DNA from: Thermus altitudinis | Lineage (GTDB): Bacteria > Deinococcota > Deinococci > Deinococcales > Thermaceae | NCBI RefSeq assembly: GCF_022760835.1 | Contig: NZ_JAKTNQ010000013.1 | Span: 1 to 64,000, forward strand | Length of the DNA: 64,000 nt | Reading direction: 5' to 3' | Shown here: positions 7,639-17,161 of the stretch, piece by piece | Numbering within the stretch: position 1 is the first letter of the stretch | How the letters are laid out: each line of letters opens with the position of its first letter | Notes under the pieces: generated by a model | Told to the model about the DNA's origin: nothing | Seen by the model: the letters and a program-made list of their open reading frames with translations, nothing else | Databases searched by the model: none | Program-made: the position numbers and the translations under genes

Positions 7639-10058
7639 CACGGCTCCTCCTCCACGGCAAAGGCGCTGGCTACCTCGTCGTCCTCGGGAAGGTTCATGAT
7701 CTTGACCCCGGCGGTGGCCCGGGAGTACTGGCGGATCTCGGCCACCGGGGTGCGGATGGCCAGGCCCTTCTTGGAAAGGACCAAGAGATCCTCCGTGCCC
7801 CGCACCTTGAGGAGGGCGGCCAGGCGCCCCACCTTAAGGGAGGTGGCGTAGGTGATGACCCCCATTCCCCCACGCCCCTGCAAGGGGTACTCGGCCAGGG
7901 GGGTGCGCTTGCCGTAGCCCCGGGTGCTCACCGCCAGGAGGTCCACCATCTCCCCGGGCTTCACCGTCACCAGGGAGACCACCCGGTCCCCGGGCTTTTT
8001 GAAGCGGATCCCCGTCACCCCCTGGCTGTCCCGGCCCGTGGCCCGGACCTCCTCCAGGGGGAAGCGGATGGCCTGCCCCTCCTCCGTGGCCAGGATGGCC
8101 TCGTCCTCGGGGTCGGAAAGGGCCACCCCAATAAGCCGGTCCCCCTCCAGGAGCCGGATGGCGATGAGCCCTGCCGCGCCCAGGTTCTGGTACTCCTTTA
8201 GGGCGGTGCGCTTCACCAGGCCCCTCTCCGTGGCGAAGACCAGGTGGCCCTCCCCGTCCAAGCCTCTTGCGGAAAGCAAGGCGGCCACCTCCTCCTCCTC
8301 GGCCAGGGGGAGGAGGGTCTTCACGTGCACCCCCCGGGCCTGGCGGCCCATCTCCGGAAGGTCGTAGACCTTCAGGCGGTAGACCCGGCCCCGGTTGGTG
8401 AAGAGGAGGAGGTCCTCATGGGCCTGGGCCACGAAGACCTGGATGGCCTCGTCCTCCTCCTTGGTTTTGCCAGCGATAAGCCCTTTCCCGCCCCGTCCCT
8501 GGGCCCGGTAGCTCTCCAGGGGAAGGCGCTTTAAGAAGCCCTGGGCGGTGAGGGTGATGACCATGGGCTCGTCCTCTATGAGGTCCTCGGGGTTGAAGCT
8601 TTCCTCAAACTCGGTGATCACCGTGCGCCGGGCATCCCCGTACTTCTCCTTGACCCTCAGGAGGTCCTTCTTGACCTCGGCCCAAAGCCGCCCCTCCTCC
8701 TCGAGGATGGCCCTAAGCCGGGCGATCTCCTCCATGAGCTCCCGGTACTCCTCCAAGAGCTTTTCCCGCTCCAGGGCCACCAGGCGTTGCAGGCGCATGT
8801 CCAGGATGGCCTGGGCCTGGACCTCGCTGAGGCCAAAGCGCTCCATAAGCCCTTTTCGGGCCTCGCCTGCGTCCTGGGAAGCCCGGATCAAGGCGATGAC
8901 CTCGTCAATGTGGTCCAGGGCGATGAGGAGGCCCTCCAGCACGTGGGCCCTTTCCTCGGCCTTCTTGAGCTCAAATAGGCTTTTGCGCCGGATCACCTCC
9001 TTGCGGTGGTCCAGGTAGTGGCGCATGAGATCCAGGAGGGAGAGGACCTTGGGCTCCCCGTCCACGATGGCCAGGAGGTTCACCGTGAAGGAGGCTTGCA
9101 AGGCGGTGTGCTTGTAGAGTTGGTTCAGCACCACCTGGGGGCTTGCTCCCCGCTTGAGCTCTATGGCGATGCGCAGGCCCTGGCGGTCGGACTCGTCCCG
9201 GAGGGCCACGATGTCCTCCAGCTTCTTGGCCTTCACCAAGGCGGCGATCTGGGCGATGAGGCTGGCTTTGTTGACCTGGTAGGGAATCTCGGTGACCACC
9301 AGCATGGGCTTCTGGCCCTTCTCCTCAATGCGCACCTTGGCCCGTATTTTGAGGCTCCCCCGGCCCGTGGCGTAAGCCTCCTGGATGCCCTTGCGGGAGA
9401 GCTTGCCTCCGGTGGGGAAGTCGGGGCCGGGGAGGTGGCGCATGACCTCCTCGAGGGTGATCCCCGGGTTCTCGATCATGGCCACCAGGGCGTCCACCAC
9501 CTCGCTGAGGTTGTGGGGGGGGAGGCTGGTGGCCATGCCCACGGCGATGCCGCTGGCCCCGTTCACCAGGAGGTTGGGGATGGCGGCGGGGAGGACCTCG
9601 GGCTCCTTGAGGGAGCCGTCGTAGTTGGGGCGGAAATCCACGGTTTCCTTGTCAATGTCCAAAAGCATCTCCGCCCCTAAGGGGGAAAGCCGGGCTTCCG
9701 TGTAGCGCTGGGCTGCGGGCGGGTCCCCGTCTATGGAGCCGAAGTTTCCTTGGCCGTCCACCAGGGGGTAGCGCAGGTTCCAGGGCTGGGCCAGGCGGGC
9801 TAGGGCATCGTAGATGGCGGCGTCCCCGTGGGGATGGTACTTACCCATGACCTCGCCCACGATCTTGGCGCTTTTCACGTGCTTGCGGCCCGGGAGCACC
9901 CCCTCCTGGTAGGCGCCGAAAAGGATTCGTCTCTGGACCGGCTTAAGCCCGTCCCGCACGTCGGGCAGGGCCCGGTCCACGATGACGGACATGGCGTAGT
10001 TGATGAAGCTCTGCTTGAGTTCTTCTGTGATTTCTACAGGAATGACCGTCTCGGGCAT
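7638..10058 (-). CDS. gyrA: DNA gyrase subunit A
   Basis: This 806-residue type IIA topoisomerase subunit breaks and rejoins DNA through Tyr119 ([11 protein letters not shown]). The winged-helix/tower region carries [20 protein letters not shown] and [13 protein letters not shown]. The C-terminal beta-pinwheel contains a GyrA-box-like QGRGGKG (usual QRRGGRG), which favours gyrase over topoisomerase IV. The position equivalent to E. coli GyrA Ser83 is Ala80, while Asp87 is kept as Asp84. gyrB is not in the window. The upstream Shine-Dalgarno AGAGGAAG is well placed. Downstream cutA begins within the stop codon. Confidence 0.96.
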   Translation of the reverse strand: MPETVIPVEITEELKQSFINYAMSVIVDRALPDVRDGLKPVQRRILFGAYQEGVLPGRKHVKSAKIVGEVMGKYHPHGDAAIYDALARLAQPWNLRYPLVDGQGNFGSIDGDPPAAQRYTEARLSPLGAEMLLDIDKETVDFRPNYDGSLKEPEVLPAAIPNLLVNGASGIAVGMATSLPPHNLSEVVDALVAMIENPGITLEEVMRHLPGPDFPTGGKLSRKGIQEAYATGRGSLKIRAKVRIEEKGQKPMLVVTEIPYQVNKASLIAQIAALVKAKKLEDIVALRDESDRQGLRIAIELKRGASPQVVLNQLYKHTALQASFTVNLLAIVDGEPKVLSLLDLMRHYLDHRKEVIRRKSLFELKKAEERAHVLEGLLIALDHIDEVIALIRASQDAGEARKGLMERFGLSEVQAQAILDMRLQRLVALEREKLLEEYRELMEEIARLRAILEEEGRLWAEVKKDLLRVKEKYGDARRTVITEFEESFNPEDLIEDEPMVITLTAQGFLKRLPLESYRAQGRGGKGLIAGKTKEEDEAIQVFVAQAHEDLLLFTNRGRVYRLKVYDLPEMGRQARGVHVKTLLPLAEEEEVAALLSARGLDGEGHLVFATERGLVKRTALKEYQNLGAAGLIAIRLLEGDRLIGVALSDPEDEAILATEEGQAIRFPLEEVRATGRDSQGVTGIRFKKPGDRVVSLVTVKPGEMVDLLAVSTRGYGKRTPLAEYPLQGRGGMGVITYATSLKVGRLAALLKVRGTEDLLVLSKKGLAIRTPVAEIRQYSRATAGVKIMNLPEDDEVASAFAVEEEP

Positions 10059-10088
10059 AGTCTTCCTCTCGGGCCAAAGCCTTTTTTC

Positions 10089-10123
10089 AGTATATCAGAT
10101 GGGCCGGTCCATAGGGCCGGCCC
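10089..10123 (-). promoter_or_regulatory. gyrA promoter -10 and aroQ terminator hairpin
   Basis: TATACT (10089-10094, reverse strand) is a strong -10 for gyrA, giving a leader of roughly 25 bases; no good -35 is visible. Just upstream, GGGCCGGTCC (10101-10110) pairs with GGGCCGGCCC (10114-10123) over a three-base loop. It is probably the aroQ terminator, although no T run follows. Confidence 0.5.
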
Positions 10124-10158
10124 TCCGGGGAAGGGCTTCTAGGCCTGGCCCACCTCGG

Positions 10159-10605
10159 TCAGCCTGGCGGGGCTACCTCCAGGACCTCCGCCAAGTACAC
10201 CAGGGCCAGTTTGTAGGAGAGGGGCCCGAACCCCGAGATGATGCCCCGGCAGGCAGGGGCGGTCACGGAGTGCTGGCGGTAGGGCTCGCGGGCATGGAGG
10301 TTGGAAAGGTGGACCTCCACCACGGGGAGGGGCTGGGCCCGGATGGCGTCCAGGAGGGCGTAGGAGTAGTGGGTGAGGGCCCCAGGGTTCAGGACGATGG
10401 CCAAAAACCCTTCCCGGTGGGCCTGCTGCACCCACTCTATCAGCTGCCCCTCGTAGTTGCTTTGGCGGAAGGCCACCCCCAGGCCCAGCTCCGCCCCCCA
10501 GGCCTCGCAGAGGGTTTCCAGTTCCTCCAGGGTGGTGCGCCCGTAGACCTCGGGCTCCCGCAGGCCCAGAAGGTTCAGGTTGGGTCCGTTTAGGATCAGC
10601 ACCAT
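10159..10605 (-). CDS. aroQ: 3-dehydroquinate dehydratase, type II
   Basis: The 148-residue protein has the type II dehydroquinase hallmarks: [20 protein letters not shown] (catalytic Tyr in the flexible loop at the end), [31 protein letters not shown] and [18 protein letters not shown]. It removes water from 3-dehydroquinate in the shikimate pathway, acting as a dodecamer in the cytosol. AAAGGAG precedes the ATG. Transcription probably starts from a -10 shared with the divergent LysM/M23 peptidase gene. No other aro gene is nearby. Confidence 0.95.
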   Translation of the reverse strand: MVLILNGPNLNLLGLREPEVYGRTTLEELETLCEAWGAELGLGVAFRQSNYEGQLIEWVQQAHREGFLAIVLNPGALTHYSYALLDAIRAQPLPVVEVHLSNLHAREPYRQHSVTAPACRGIISGFGPLSYKLALVYLAEVLEVAPPG

Positions 10606-10622
10606 AGGGGCTCCTTTTGCCC

Positions 10623-10629
10623 TAGGATA
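10623..10629. promoter_or_regulatory. Shared bidirectional -10 element (aroQ / LysM peptidase)
   Basis: The heptamer TAGGATA contains a forward -10 (TAGGAT, 10623-10628), seven bases before the peptidase GTG at 10636, and a reverse -10 (TATCCT, 10624-10629), which would start the aroQ transcript near 10617. Predicted start sites are about 18-19 bp apart. No -35 hexamer is evident on either side. Confidence 0.55.
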
Positions 10630-10635
10630 CCCCTT

Positions 10636-11625
10636 GTGCGCCGCCTTTGGCCTATTGGAGTAGCGCTCTTGGCCTCCCTTTGGGGCTTAGCCCAAAGCCC
10701 CCGGGGTCTGGTCCATACCGTGGCTCCCGGGGAAACCCTCTTTCAGATCGCCCGGCGTTATGGCACCACGGTGGAGGAGCTGGCCCGGCTCAACGGGCTA
10801 AGGGACCCCAACCGCATCCAGGTGGGCCAGGCGCTCCTGGTGCGGTCCAGGGAGGAGGTGGCCTTGCCCAAGGGAAGGCTGGTCTACTTCCCCCCGGTCC
10901 AGGGGCGGGCCTTTGGCCTTCGGGTGGAGGGGTACGCCCAGGGGTGGGTGGGGTTTTTGGGGGAGCGGTACCCCTTGGTGCCCGGGGAGAAGGGCCTATG
11001 GACCCTTTTGCCGGTGGGGGCTTTGGTGGAGGCCAAGGCGCATCCTTTGCGCCTGGGCCTCGAGGGGGAGGAAATCCCCCTTGCCCTTCAGGTGGCTCCG
11101 GGAGGCTACGGCCAGGAAACCCTGGTTCTGAGCCCTTCCCTGGAGGGCCTGCTCCGGGACCCCAGCCTAAGGGCGGAGCGGGAAAAGGTGGTGGGGGTCT
11201 GCCCCAAAGAGGGAGTCCTGACCTTTTCCCGGTTCCTAAGGCCCCTGGAGGGGCGGATCACCAGTCCCTTCGGTACCAGAAGGCGCTACGGCAACCTTTT
11301 CACCTCCTACCACGAGGGCCTGGACTTCGCTGCCCCCCCAGGCACCCCCGTGCGGGCGGTGGCCGAGGGGGTGGTGGTCCTTTCCGAGAGGCTGAAGGTG
11401 CGGGGGGAGGCGGTGATCCTTAGCCACGGCATGGGCCTTTGCACCGGGTACTGGCACCTTGCGCAAAGGCGGGTGAGGGTGGGGGAGAGGGTCAAAGGGG
11501 GCCAGGTGCTGGGGCTTTTGGGGAATACGGGGCTTTCCACAGGGCCCCACTTGCACCTGGAGGTGCGCCTTTGGGGGGTTCCCGTGGACCCCCTGCCCTT
11601 TTTCCAGGGCCTCCCCCTACCCTAG
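10636..11625 (+). CDS. LysM and M23-family peptidoglycan endopeptidase
   Basis: This 329-residue exported protein has a signal peptide (to about residue 20, ...LWGLAQ), a LysM peptidoglycan-binding domain ([20 protein letters not shown]... IQVGQALLV, residues 26-70) and a C-terminal M23 lysostaphin-type domain. Zn ligands are visible: His and Asp in [16 protein letters not shown] and the HLH pair in GPHLHLEV. The central part (about 75-190) is unassigned. It probably cleaves peptidoglycan cross-bridges or activates another hydrolase in the envelope. The start is GTG with a TAGGAT box seven bases upstream, so the mRNA is probably leaderless. Its 3' end overlaps the convergent methyltransferase gene by nine bases. 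Confidence 0.9.
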   Translation: MRRLWPIGVALLASLWGLAQSPRGLVHTVAPGETLFQIARRYGTTVEELARLNGLRDPNRIQVGQALLVRSREEVALPKGRLVYFPPVQGRAFGLRVEGYAQGWVGFLGERYPLVPGEKGLWTLLPVGALVEAKAHPLRLGLEGEEIPLALQVAPGGYGQETLVLSPSLEGLLRDPSLRAEREKVVGVCPKEGVLTFSRFLRPLEGRITSPFGTRRRYGNLFTSYHEGLDFAAPPGTPVRAVAEGVVVLSERLKVRGEAVILSHGMGLCTGYWHLAQRRVRVGERVKGGQVLGLLGNTGLSTGPHLHLEVRLWGVPVDPLPFFQGLPLP

Positions 11626-12840
11626 CTGCAGGAGGGAAAGGACCTCCACGTGGTGGGTGAAGGGGAAGAAGTCGTAGGGGCGGGCAAAGGATAGGGCGTA
11701 TCCTCCCTTCTGAAGCGCCCCCACGTCCCGGGCCCAGGTGGCGGGGTCGCAGGCCACGTAGAGGATCTCCTTGGGCCGGCTTTCCAGCAGGTAGGCCCGC
11801 ACCTCAGGGGAAAGCCCCGCCCTGGGAGGGTCCAGCACCACCAGGTCAAAACGGCCCAGCCGGCGGGCTTCCTTGGCATCCCCGCGGTGGAAGCGCACGT
11901 TTTCCAGGCCAAGCCGCCTCCTGTCCGCCTCTCCCCGGCGTACCGCCTCCTTGCTGATCTCCACCGCCACCACCTCCCCGTAGCGGGGGGCCAGGAGGAA
12001 GGAGATGAGGCCGCTTCCCGCATAGAGCTCCAGGGCTCGTTCCCCTCCCGAAACCAGGCCCTGGGCCTCCTCTAAAAGCTCCCCCATGGCCAAGGGGTTC
12101 ACCTGGCTGAAGCTTTCTACGCTCACCGTGGCCGTGAGGGGGCCAAACTTTTCCAGGAGGGTTCTTTCCCCATGTAGGGGCTGGACCCTCCCCCGGAAAC
12201 GCCCTTTGGGGGAGGGTTCGGCCCAGACCACCCCGGCAAAGCCTTCCGCCACCAGGGCCTTGGCGGGGCGCTTTAGGCTTTCCGGGCTTCCCCCGATGAG
12301 GCCAAGGAGCACCCGGCCCTCCAGCAGGCTTCCCCTTAGGGCCACCTCCTCCACGGGCAAGGGCCAGGTCTTCAGGAGGGAGAAGGCCCAGGCCAGGGGT
12401 TCGGAAAGCAGGGGATCCTCCTCCAGCCGGAAGAGCTCCTGGCCCTCCGGCAAGCGGTAGGCCAGGCCCCCTAGGGGATGGCGGGCGTACTGGGCGGCGG
12501 TGCGGTAGCCCAGGGGCCTGGGGGAGGGGCGGATGGGGGCCAGGGGAAAGGAGAGCTTGGCGATGCGCATGAGGGCGTCCTGCACCAGGCCTTCCTTCAG
12601 GGGGAGCTGGCTTTCGTAGGCCAGGGGGAGGTCGGCGGAAGGGGGGAGGGGGTGGGGGTAGCGGTCGGGGCGGGGGGTGAGCACCTCCACCTCTTCCAGG
12701 AATAGGGTTCCCTTGCGGCGCACGGGCCTTCCTCGCACCACCTCCCCCGGTAAACCTCCCTTGATGAGAATGGCTCCCTCCTCGGTGCGGGCCAGGCCGT
12801 AGCCTCCCGGTACCAGCTTCTCCACGGTGAGAACCTTCAC
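11617..12840 (-). CDS. RNA (uracil-5-)-methyltransferase, RumA/TrmA family with TRAM domain
   Basis: The 407-residue protein has an N-terminal TRAM domain ([23 protein letters not shown]), a central beta domain, and a SAM-dependent C-terminal domain: [12 protein letters not shown] (motif I), [22 protein letters not shown], and [12 protein letters not shown] with the nucleophilic Cys. HHVEVLSLL carries the catalytic Glu. It methylates a specific uridine in 23S rRNA or tRNA. The Cys cluster that binds 4Fe-4S in E. coli RumA is not seen, so the exact target cannot be assigned. The start is GTG with TAGGGT six bases upstream, indicating a leaderless transcript. Confidence 0.9.
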   Translation of the reverse strand: MKVLTVEKLVPGGYGLARTEEGAILIKGGLPGEVVRGRPVRRKGTLFLEEVEVLTPRPDRYPHPLPPSADLPLAYESQLPLKEGLVQDALMRIAKLSFPLAPIRPSPRPLGYRTAAQYARHPLGGLAYRLPEGQELFRLEEDPLLSEPLAWAFSLLKTWPLPVEEVALRGSLLEGRVLLGLIGGSPESLKRPAKALVAEGFAGVVWAEPSPKGRFRGRVQPLHGERTLLEKFGPLTATVSVESFSQVNPLAMGELLEEAQGLVSGGERALELYAGSGLISFLLAPRYGEVVAVEISKEAVRRGEADRRRLGLENVRFHRGDAKEARRLGRFDLVVLDPPRAGLSPEVRAYLLESRPKEILYVACDPATWARDVGALQKGGYALSFARPYDFFPFTHHVEVLSLLQLG

Positions 12841-12846
12841 CTTTCC

Positions 12847-12876
12847 ACCCTACACCAAGCCCCTTGGCGCTAAGAT
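12847..12876. promoter_or_regulatory. Divergent leaderless promoters (methyltransferase / NarL regulator)
   Basis: Reverse TAGGGT (12847-12852) lies six bases before the methyltransferase GTG at 12840. Forward TAAGAT (12871-12876) lies six bases before the regulator GTG at 12883. The two boxes do not overlap here, and neither has a convincing -35. Confidence 0.5.
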
Positions 12877-12882
12877 GAAGGG

Positions 12883-13536
12883 GTGATTCGGGTACTGTTA
12901 GCGGACGACCATGCCCTCTTTCGCCAAGGGCTTAAAAGCCTTCTGGAGGCGGAAGGGGATTTCCGGGTAGTGGGGGAGGCCAAGGACGGCTGGGAAGCCT
13001 TACGGCATGCCCTCGAGGCCAAGCCGGACGTGATCCTCATGGACATCCAGATGCCCAACCTGGACGGGGTGCAGGCCACCCAGGCCATCCTCAAGGAGTG
13101 GCCTGAGGCCAAGGTGATCATCCTCACCATGTACCGCCAGGACGCCTACGTGTTTGAGGCGGTGAAGGCGGGGGCCAGGGGCTACCTCCTAAAGGACACC
13201 GACGCCAGCGAGCTCATTGAGGCCATCCGCCGGGTGCACGCTGGGGAGGTACTCCTGGATGCCGAGCTGGCTGGGCGCATCATCCAGGACTTCCGGGCCA
13301 AGAAGGAGTCCAGCCTTCCCCTGCACGCGGAGCTTTCCGAGCGGGAGATCCAGATCCTCAAGCTGGTGGCCCAGGGGTACACCAACCTGGAGATCGCCGC
13401 CGAGCTTCAGCTTTCCGAGAAGACGGTGCGGAACCGGCTTTCCGAGATCTTCCAGAAGCTTCACCTGAACAACCGCACCCAGGCGGCCCTGTACGCCATA
13501 CGGGAAGGCCTGGCCGGGCCTGAGCCCCAGGAGTAG
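12883..13536 (+). CDS. NarL/FixJ-family response regulator
   Basis: The 217-residue protein has a receiver domain (ADDH at 7-10, phosphoacceptor Asp54 in [13 protein letters not shown], Thr in ILTMY, Lys in YLLKD) and a LuxR-type C-terminal helix-turn-helix ([25 protein letters not shown], in pieces, then [14 protein letters not shown]). No histidine kinase gene adjoins it, so its partner must lie elsewhere. It starts with GTG behind a -10 box, so it is probably leaderless. The stop overlaps the next gene's GTG (TAGTG), making it the first gene of a unit with an M20 peptidase. Confidence 0.93.
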   Translation: MIRVLLADDHALFRQGLKSLLEAEGDFRVVGEAKDGWEALRHALEAKPDVILMDIQMPNLDGVQATQAILKEWPEAKVIILTMYRQDAYVFEAVKAGARGYLLKDTDASELIEAIRRVHAGEVLLDAELAGRIIQDFRAKKESSLPLHAELSEREIQILKLVAQGYTNLEIAAELQLSEKTVRNRLSEIFQKLHLNNRTQAALYAIREGLAGPEPQE

Positions 13537-14528
13537 TGGACCCGGTGCCGCTTCTTATGGGGCTTGCTCCCTTGGTGGGGGAGGGGGTGAGGGGCGATTT
13601 TGTGGCCGCCCATCTTCCCCGGGCCCGGCGGGACGGCCTGGGGAATGTGTGGACCGGGGAAGGCCGGGTGCTTCTCCTCGCCCACCTGGACACGGTTTTG
13701 CCCCCAGAGCCCCCCAGGCGGGTAGGGGAGAGGCTCTACGGCCCCGGGGTAGGGGATAACTCCAGCGGGGTGGCCGTCCTCCTTTCCCTTCCCGAGATCC
13801 CGGGGGTGGTCCGGGGCTTCACCGTGGGGGAGGAGGGTTTAGGGAACCTTAGGGGGGCCCGGGCCCTGGTGGAGACCCTGGCGCCCGAGATGGTGGTGGC
13901 GGTGGATGGGTATCTGCCGGGGGTGGTGGACCGGGCCCTAGGCTCGCTGCGCTTCCGGGCTACCTTCCGGGGCCGGGGTGGCCACGCCTGGGGGGACAGG
14001 GGGATGCCCAATCCCGTGTTTGCCCTGGCGGAGGGGCTTTCCCGGCTGCACGCCCTTTTCAAGGAGGTGGGGAGCGAGGCCAGCCTTAACGCCAGCCGCC
14101 TCCAGGGGGGCCTGGCGGTGAACGCCATTCCCCAGGAGGCCTCCGTGCTCCTAGAGATCCGGGCCCTGGAAGGGGAGCATCTCCACCGGCTTTATGGGGA
14201 GGCCCAGCGGGTTCTCTGGGAGGTGGCGGGCCGCCATCGGGTGGAGTTAGGCTTGGAGGTTTTGGGGGAAAGGCCAGCGGGAAGCACGGCCACCCCAGAG
14301 CTCCTGCGGGCGGCGGAAGCCGCCTTGGCCCGCATTGGGGAAAAGCCCCAGTTCCAGCCGGGTTCCACCGACGCCAGCGCCGCCATTGAGCGGGGCATCC
14401 CCGCCTTGGCCCTGGGAGTGTACCGGGGGGGCGGGGCCCATACCCCGGAGGAATGGGTGCTCCCCCAAAGCCTCCGGGAGGGGCGGGAGGTGCTCCTCGC
14501 CTTTCTCAGGGCCCTTGGCTTAGGATAG
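13536..14528 (+). CDS. M20-family metallopeptidase / amidohydrolase
   Basis: This 330-residue cytosolic enzyme shows M20 features: HLDTVLP (metal-binding His and catalytic Asp), GPGVGDNSSGVAVLL (bridging Asp), VGEEGLGNLRGA (general base Glu-Glu), then a dimerisation domain (RGRGGHAW... LQGGLAVNAIPQEASVLLEIR) and the C-terminal HTPEEWV metal ligand. M20 enzymes hydrolyse dipeptides or N-acyl amino acids. The shape resembles LysK/ArgE/DapE-type deacylases, but the substrate cannot be read from sequence. It is translationally coupled to the NarL regulator upstream. Confidence 0.88.
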   Translation: MDPVPLLMGLAPLVGEGVRGDFVAAHLPRARRDGLGNVWTGEGRVLLLAHLDTVLPPEPPRRVGERLYGPGVGDNSSGVAVLLSLPEIPGVVRGFTVGEEGLGNLRGARALVETLAPEMVVAVDGYLPGVVDRALGSLRFRATFRGRGGHAWGDRGMPNPVFALAEGLSRLHALFKEVGSEASLNASRLQGGLAVNAIPQEASVLLEIRALEGEHLHRLYGEAQRVLWEVAGRHRVELGLEVLGERPAGSTATPELLRAAEAALARIGEKPQFQPGSTDASAAIERGIPALALGVYRGGGAHTPEEWVLPQSLREGREVLLAFLRALGLG

Positions 14529-14533
14529 GGCGT

Positions 14534-15367
14534 ATGCGTGTGGGCATCCTGAAGGGCTTCCTCTCCCGGCGGTACCTGGGCTTTTGGGAGGCGTATCTAG
14601 AGGCCTTGGGGGTGGAGGTGGTGCGGGCGGAAGCTCCCCCTGCCCGCCACCAGCCCTACTGCCTCCCCGTGCAGGAGCTTTTGGCCCAGGTGGAGGCCCT
14701 GAAGGCCCAAGGGGTGGACTACCTGCTCCTCCCCGACCTGCAAGGGGGGGTGGAGTCGGAGAAGGGCGGGGGGCAGTGCCCCTGGCTTTTGGACCTGGAG
14801 GCCACCCTCCTCCGCTACTTCCCAGGGCTTCCCCCGGTGCTCAAGGTCCCCGCAGAGCTCTCCCAACGGGTCTTGGGCCGGGCGGGGGAGGTGGGCCACC
14901 TCCTCACCCAGAACCCCATGCTGGTGGGCCGGGCCCTGGACCGGGTGCGGGGGTTTTTGAAGCCCCCTCCTCCCCTCAAGACCCCTCTGGGGAGCGTGGG
15001 GGTGGTGGCCCAGCCCTACCTTTTGGAAGACGAGGGCTTCCGCAAAGCTGTGGAGGAGGCCTTGGCTCGGGAGGGGCTCATCCCCTACTTCCCCGATCTC
15101 CCCCCGGAGAAGCTGAGGGAGGAGGGGGAGAGGCTTCTTCCCGTGGACCTTCCCACGGACCGGGAACTTTTGGGCATGGTCCACTACCTTCACCGCCTGG
15201 GCCGGGTGAAGGCCCTTTTGCTGGTGGTTTCCTATGCCTGCCCTCCCATCCCTGGGCTTTTGCGCAAGGCCGCCCGCAGGCTTCTCAAGCCCCACCGCCT
15301 CCTCACCTTGGGGGAGGATTGGACAGAGGCCTTGCGCTCCTTGCGGAGGGAGATCCAGGAGGGCTAG
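14534..15367 (+). CDS. DUF2229 / acyl-CoA dehydratase activase-like protein
   Basis: The 277-residue protein resembles DUF2229 proteins, a branch related to 2-hydroxyacyl-CoA dehydratase components. The start MRVGILKGFLSRRYLGFWEAY matches the family's opening strand and the 'PFW' helix. YCLPVQELLAQV and GGGQCPWLL keep the two Cys motifs, and SYACPPIPG may supply a third Cys, so an iron-sulfur cluster is plausible. The reaction is unknown. ATG 14534 is chosen because the preceding 27 codons overlap the M20 gene and are not family-like; TAGGAT (14521-14526) lies seven bases before it. Its place after an M20 peptidase suggests a joint role. Confidence 0.65.
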   Translation: MRVGILKGFLSRRYLGFWEAYLEALGVEVVRAEAPPARHQPYCLPVQELLAQVEALKAQGVDYLLLPDLQGGVESEKGGGQCPWLLDLEATLLRYFPGLPPVLKVPAELSQRVLGRAGEVGHLLTQNPMLVGRALDRVRGFLKPPPPLKTPLGSVGVVAQPYLLEDEGFRKAVEEALAREGLIPYFPDLPPEKLREEGERLLPVDLPTDRELLGMVHYLHRLGRVKALLLVVSYACPPIPGLLRKAARRLLKPHRLLTLGEDWTEALRSLRREIQEG

Positions 15368-15405
15368 GGTGTGGTCTACATCTCCTTCGCCCACCGGATC
15401 TAGGG

Positions 15406-15411
15406 TAAACT
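15406..15411 (+). promoter_or_regulatory. -10 box of the tmrBA operon
   Basis: TAAACT lies seven bases before the ATG at 15419 with no Shine-Dalgarno sequence between them, so the transporter mRNA probably begins at or next to the start codon. Confidence 0.5.
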
Positions 15412-15418
15412 CAGGCGT

Positions 15419-17161
15419 ATGACCAGTTGGTCAGTCGCTCCCTTGCGCCGCCTGGGGGCCTACCTGGCCCCCTATCGCGGGCGGTATGCCCTGGGGGTCT
15501 TGTTGGGCCTCCTCTCCATTTTCTTTTTCGTGCTAAGCCCTTACTTCCTGCGCCTGGCGGTGGACGCCGTGGGGGAGGGGGGACCCTATGGGCGGTATGC
15601 CCTCCTACTGGTCCTCTCGGCGGGGGTTAGCGCCCTGCTTGCCTACTTCATGCGCCGGCTGGCGGTGGTGGCGAGCCGGTTGGTGGAGTACGACTTGAGG
15701 AAGGACCTATTCCATCACCTTCTCCGCCTGGACCGGGACTTCTACCAGAGGACCCGGGTGGGGGACCTGATGAACCGCCTGAACACCGACCTGTCCGCGG
15801 TGCGGGAGATGGTGGGCCCGGGCATCATGATGGGGAGCCGCCTTTCCTTTCTGGTCCTCCTGGCCTTCGTCTCCATGTACTGGGTGAACCTCAGGCTGGC
15901 CCTTTACCTCACCCTGATCCTTCCCGCCATCGCTTTGGTCATGGCCTTCCTCCTCCGTTTGGTGGACCGCCGCTACCGGGAGGCCCAGGAGGCCTTTGAC
16001 CGGATCAGCACCCTGGCCCAGGAGGCCTTCAGCGGCATCCGGGTGGTGAAGGGGTACGCCTTGGAAGGGCGCATGCTTAGCCGATTCCAGGAGCTAAACC
16101 GCGTCTATATGGGCAAAAGCCTGGCCCTGGCCAAGGTGGAGGGGCCCATGCACGCCCTCTTGGGCTTCTTGATGGGCTTTGCTTTCCTCACCGTGCTCTG
16201 GGTGGGCGGGGGGATGGTGGTCCGGGGCGAGCTCACCGTGGGCCAACTGGTGCAGTTCAACGCCTATCTGGCCCAGCTCACCTGGCCTATTCTGGGCCTG
16301 GGCTGGGTGATGGCCATGTACCAGCGGGGTTTTACCAGCCTGAGGAGGCTTTTGGAGCTTTTGGACCAGGAGCCCGCTGTCCGCGACCAGGACCCCCTGC
16401 CCCTTGCCGTGGCCGACCTTTCCGGGGAGGTGCGCCTCGAGGGTGTGGGGCTTTTCCGGGAGGGGCGCTGGCTTCTTAAGGACCTTACCCTCACCGTACC
16501 CGAGGGCATGACCCTGGGGATCACCGGGCGCACGGGGTCGGGGAAAAGCCTCTTGGCGGCCCTCATACCCCGGCTCCTGAATCCCACGGAGGGGCGGGTG
16601 TACGTGGGGGGGTATGACGTGCGGAGGATTCCCCTGGCCACCCTGCGCCAGGCGGTGGGGGTGGTGCCCCAGGAGCCCTTCCTCTTCAGCGAAACCCTTT
16701 TGGAGAACATCGCCTTCGGCCTGGAAACCCCGGATCGGGAGCGGGTGGAGTGGGCGGCCAGGCTCGCCGGCATCCACGAGGAGATCCTCTCCTTCCCCAA
16801 GGGCTACGAGACGGTTCTGGGGGAGCGGGGGGTGACGCTTTCGGGAGGCCAGAGGCAGCGGGTGGCCCTGGCCAGGGCCTTGGCCAAAAGGCCCAAAATC
16901 CTGGTATTGGACGATGCCTTAAGCGCCGTGGACACGGAGACCGAGGCCCGGATCCTTCAGGGCCTGAAGGGCGTCTTGGGCCGCCAGACCACCTTCCTCA
17001 TCTCCCACCGCACCGCCACCTTGCGCCATGCGGACTGGATCATCGTAATGGACGAGGGGAGGATCGTGGAGGAGGGGACCCATGAGAGCCTCCTCGAGGC
17101 CGGGGGCCTTTACGCCGAGCTGGACCGCATCCAGCGCATGGAAGGGGAGGTGGAAGGGTGA
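15419..17161 (+). CDS. tmrB: Heterodimeric ABC exporter subunit, TmrB-like
   Basis: This 580-residue half-transporter has six transmembrane helices (about residues 20-310) and a nucleotide-binding domain: Walker A GRTGSGKS, Q-loop PQEPFLF, signature LSGGQ, Walker B ILVLDDALSAVD and H-loop LISHR. The residue after Walker B is Asp instead of the catalytic Glu, while the signature is canonical. This is the pattern of TmrB in the T. thermophilus TmrAB exporter, a TAP-like multidrug/peptide exporter. The next gene overlaps by four bases and supplies the opposite defects, so together they should form one active and one degenerate ATP site. Confidence 0.9.
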   Translation: MTSWSVAPLRRLGAYLAPYRGRYALGVLLGLLSIFFFVLSPYFLRLAVDAVGEGGPYGRYALLLVLSAGVSALLAYFMRRLAVVASRLVEYDLRKDLFHHLLRLDRDFYQRTRVGDLMNRLNTDLSAVREMVGPGIMMGSRLSFLVLLAFVSMYWVNLRLALYLTLILPAIALVMAFLLRLVDRRYREAQEAFDRISTLAQEAFSGIRVVKGYALEGRMLSRFQELNRVYMGKSLALAKVEGPMHALLGFLMGFAFLTVLWVGGGMVVRGELTVGQLVQFNAYLAQLTWPILGLGWVMAMYQRGFTSLRRLLELLDQEPAVRDQDPLPLAVADLSGEVRLEGVGLFREGRWLLKDLTLTVPEGMTLGITGRTGSGKSLLAALIPRLLNPTEGRVYVGGYDVRRIPLATLRQAVGVVPQEPFLFSETLLENIAFGLETPDRERVEWAARLAGIHEEILSFPKGYETVLGERGVTLSGGQRQRVALARALAKRPKILVLDDALSAVDTETEARILQGLKGVLGRQTTFLISHRTATLRHADWIIVMDEGRIVEEGTHESLLEAGGLYAELDRIQRMEGEVEG

